Shown: positions 63,068 to 64,000 of the stretch, in pieces
Layout: each line of letters begins with the position of its first letter
How positions within the stretch are numbered: the stretch's first letter is position 1
DNA from: Streptococcus sp. Marseille-Q5986
Lineage (GTDB): Bacteria > Bacillota > Bacilli > Lactobacillales > Streptococcaceae
Direction of reading: 5' to 3'
DNA length: 64,000 nucleotides
NCBI RefSeq assembly: GCF_946902915.1
Contig: NZ_CAMPPY010000004.1
Location: 62,001-126,000 of the forward strand
Notes under the pieces: model-generated
Database searches by the model: none
Told to the model about the DNA's origin: nothing
The model's input: only the letters and a program-made list of their open reading frames with translations
Position numbers and translations under genes: made by a program

Positions 63068-64000
63068 ATGGCAAAAGCGCTAAGTGATATTGCACAAGAG
63101 TTAAAAGATTCGAAACAGAAAGTTCAGCTGATCTACGCCTTTAATGGGACAGGAAAGACCAGACTCTCTAAAGAGTTTGCTAGGTTGTTTCAAGCTGAAG
63201 AGGGCGGTCTTACGAGAGATAAGATTCTTTATTATAATGCTTTTACTGAGGACTTGTTCTATTGGGATAATGATCTTGACAGCAATCAAGATTTTAAACT
63301 GAAGATTCAGCCAAATTCCTTTATATCTTGGATTATTCAAGAGCAGGGACAGGATCAGAATATTATTTCAAATTTTCAGCATTATACAAATGATAAAATG
63401 ACACCTTCATTTCTTTTGTCAGATGGTCATATTCTTTTCACTATTCAAAGTGGGGATGGTGAGGATAGACTAAACGAACAAATTAAGTTATCCAAAGGTG
63501 AAGAGAGCAATTTTATTTGGTCTATTTTTTATACATTGCTAGAACTAGTTATTAGTGAGCTTGATATACTAGAACCTGATGAACGTAGTACTAGAGAGTT
63601 TGATGATTTAGAGTATGTATTTATTGATGACCCGGTTTCATCATTAGATGAAAACCACTTGATAGAAGTTGCATCAAATTTAGGTAAGTTAATTAGAATG
63701 AGTAAGTCTGAACTTAAATTTATAATAACAACTCACAATCCTTTATTTTATAACGTCTTATATAATGAGTTAAAAAATATTAAAAGGAATGAGAGGTACA
63801 GTAAGGTAGCTATTGACGAAGAAACTGGAGAGAATAGAACCTATATTGACATTCGAAAGGTTCCTGATAGTAGTAGATTTAGATTTGAAAAATTAGAAGA
63901 TGGATCATATAAGCTGATACCTCAACCGGACGACTCTCCTTTTGCTTATCATAATTTTTTAAGAAAATCATTACATAAAGCTATAGAAGACAATTTGGTT
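63068..64000 (+). CDS. PrrC/RloC-like AAA ATPase (candidate anticodon nuclease), partial
   Basis: Open to the window end; 311 residues seen. ABC-type ATPase with Walker A FNGTGKTRLS (about 28-37), signature-like LSKGEESNFIW (about 140-150), Walker B with D-loop YVFIDDPVSSLDENH (about 183-197) and switch histidine ITTHN (about 222-226). This short-headed ATPase next to a type I restriction system is the arrangement of PrrC, the anticodon nuclease held silent by EcoprrI and released on infection; RloC and Septu-type ATPases are alternatives. The nuclease domain should lie beyond 64000, so the activity is unproven. The ATG follows GGAAAGGGAT, 19 nt after hsdS. Confidence 0.7.
   Translation, partial: MAKALSDIAQELKDSKQKVQLIYAFNGTGKTRLSKEFARLFQAEEGGLTRDKILYYNAFTEDLFYWDNDLDSNQDFKLKIQPNSFISWIIQEQGQDQNIISNFQHYTNDKMTPSFLLSDGHILFTIQSGDGEDRLNEQIKLSKGEESNFIWSIFYTLLELVISELDILEPDERSTREFDDLEYVFIDDPVSSLDENHLIEVASNLGKLIRMSKSELKFIITTHNPLFYNVLYNELKNIKRNERYSKVAIDEETGENRTYIDIRKVPDSSRFRFEKLEDGSYKLIPQPDDSPFAYHNFLRKSLHKAIEDNLV

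Overview
The window is chromosomal DNA from a mitis-group streptococcus, close to Streptococcus pneumoniae or S. mitis. The reasons are the order recO-plsX-acpP-bacteriocin peptides-comAB-purCLFMNHDEKB-strH-bgaC, streptococcal cin-boxes and a ComE site, a YSIRK/LPxTG-type surface hexosaminidase and low overall GC. I could run no search, so the species is not settled.

Layout. 0.1-3.0 kb: dut, a phosphatase broken by a stop codon, radA (apparently starting on ATC) and a broken carbonic anhydrase. 3.1-4.4 kb: a decayed IS30-family element inside a short inverted-repeat element. 4.5-12.4 kb: rpsB-tsf, cysteine synthase, yigZ, comFA-comFC, hpf and thiolase, bracketed by two copies of that short repeat. 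12.6-19.0 kb: prs, a CoA-binding protein, a YeiH-type membrane protein, a probable small RNA, an aminotransferase, recO, plsX and an acyl carrier protein. 19.1-20.6 kb: a peptide locus with two related 16-17 residue micropeptides, three double-glycine bacteriocin precursors, a leaderless relative and small membrane proteins. 20.7-23.0 kb: a group II intron with a broken reverse transcriptase. 23.1-26.6 kb: comAB. 26.8-43.4 kb: purine biosynthesis, with a VanZ-like gene after purN and an RNase HI-RnlA-RnlB toxin-antitoxin module between purK and purB. 43.4-55.2 kb: host-glycan use, with a ruined strH, a GntR regulator, bgaC, a mannose-family PTS, agaS, lacD and galM. 55.3-57.7 kb: a gene graveyard with a glyoxalase, the remains of relP-relR-relS and a further fragment. 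57.9-64 kb: a defence island with hsdM, truncated rhuM, a two-gene module of unknown function, an hsdS with three target-recognition domains, and a PrrC/RloC-like ATPase that runs off the end.

How the genes work together. ComAB exports double-glycine peptides, so the bacteriocin precursors next to it are natural substrates. cin-boxes before comFA and inside the peptide locus, and a ComE-type repeat before comA, tie the region to competence. The pur genes make IMP and AMP from the PRPP that prs supplies. BgaC, the PTS, AgaS, LacD and GalM form one galactose/amino-sugar route, with CcpA-type sites before strH and bgaC.

At least nine genes carry frameshifts or nonsense codons, several of them in homopolymers. 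Some may be sequencing errors; this matters most for rnlA and strH.
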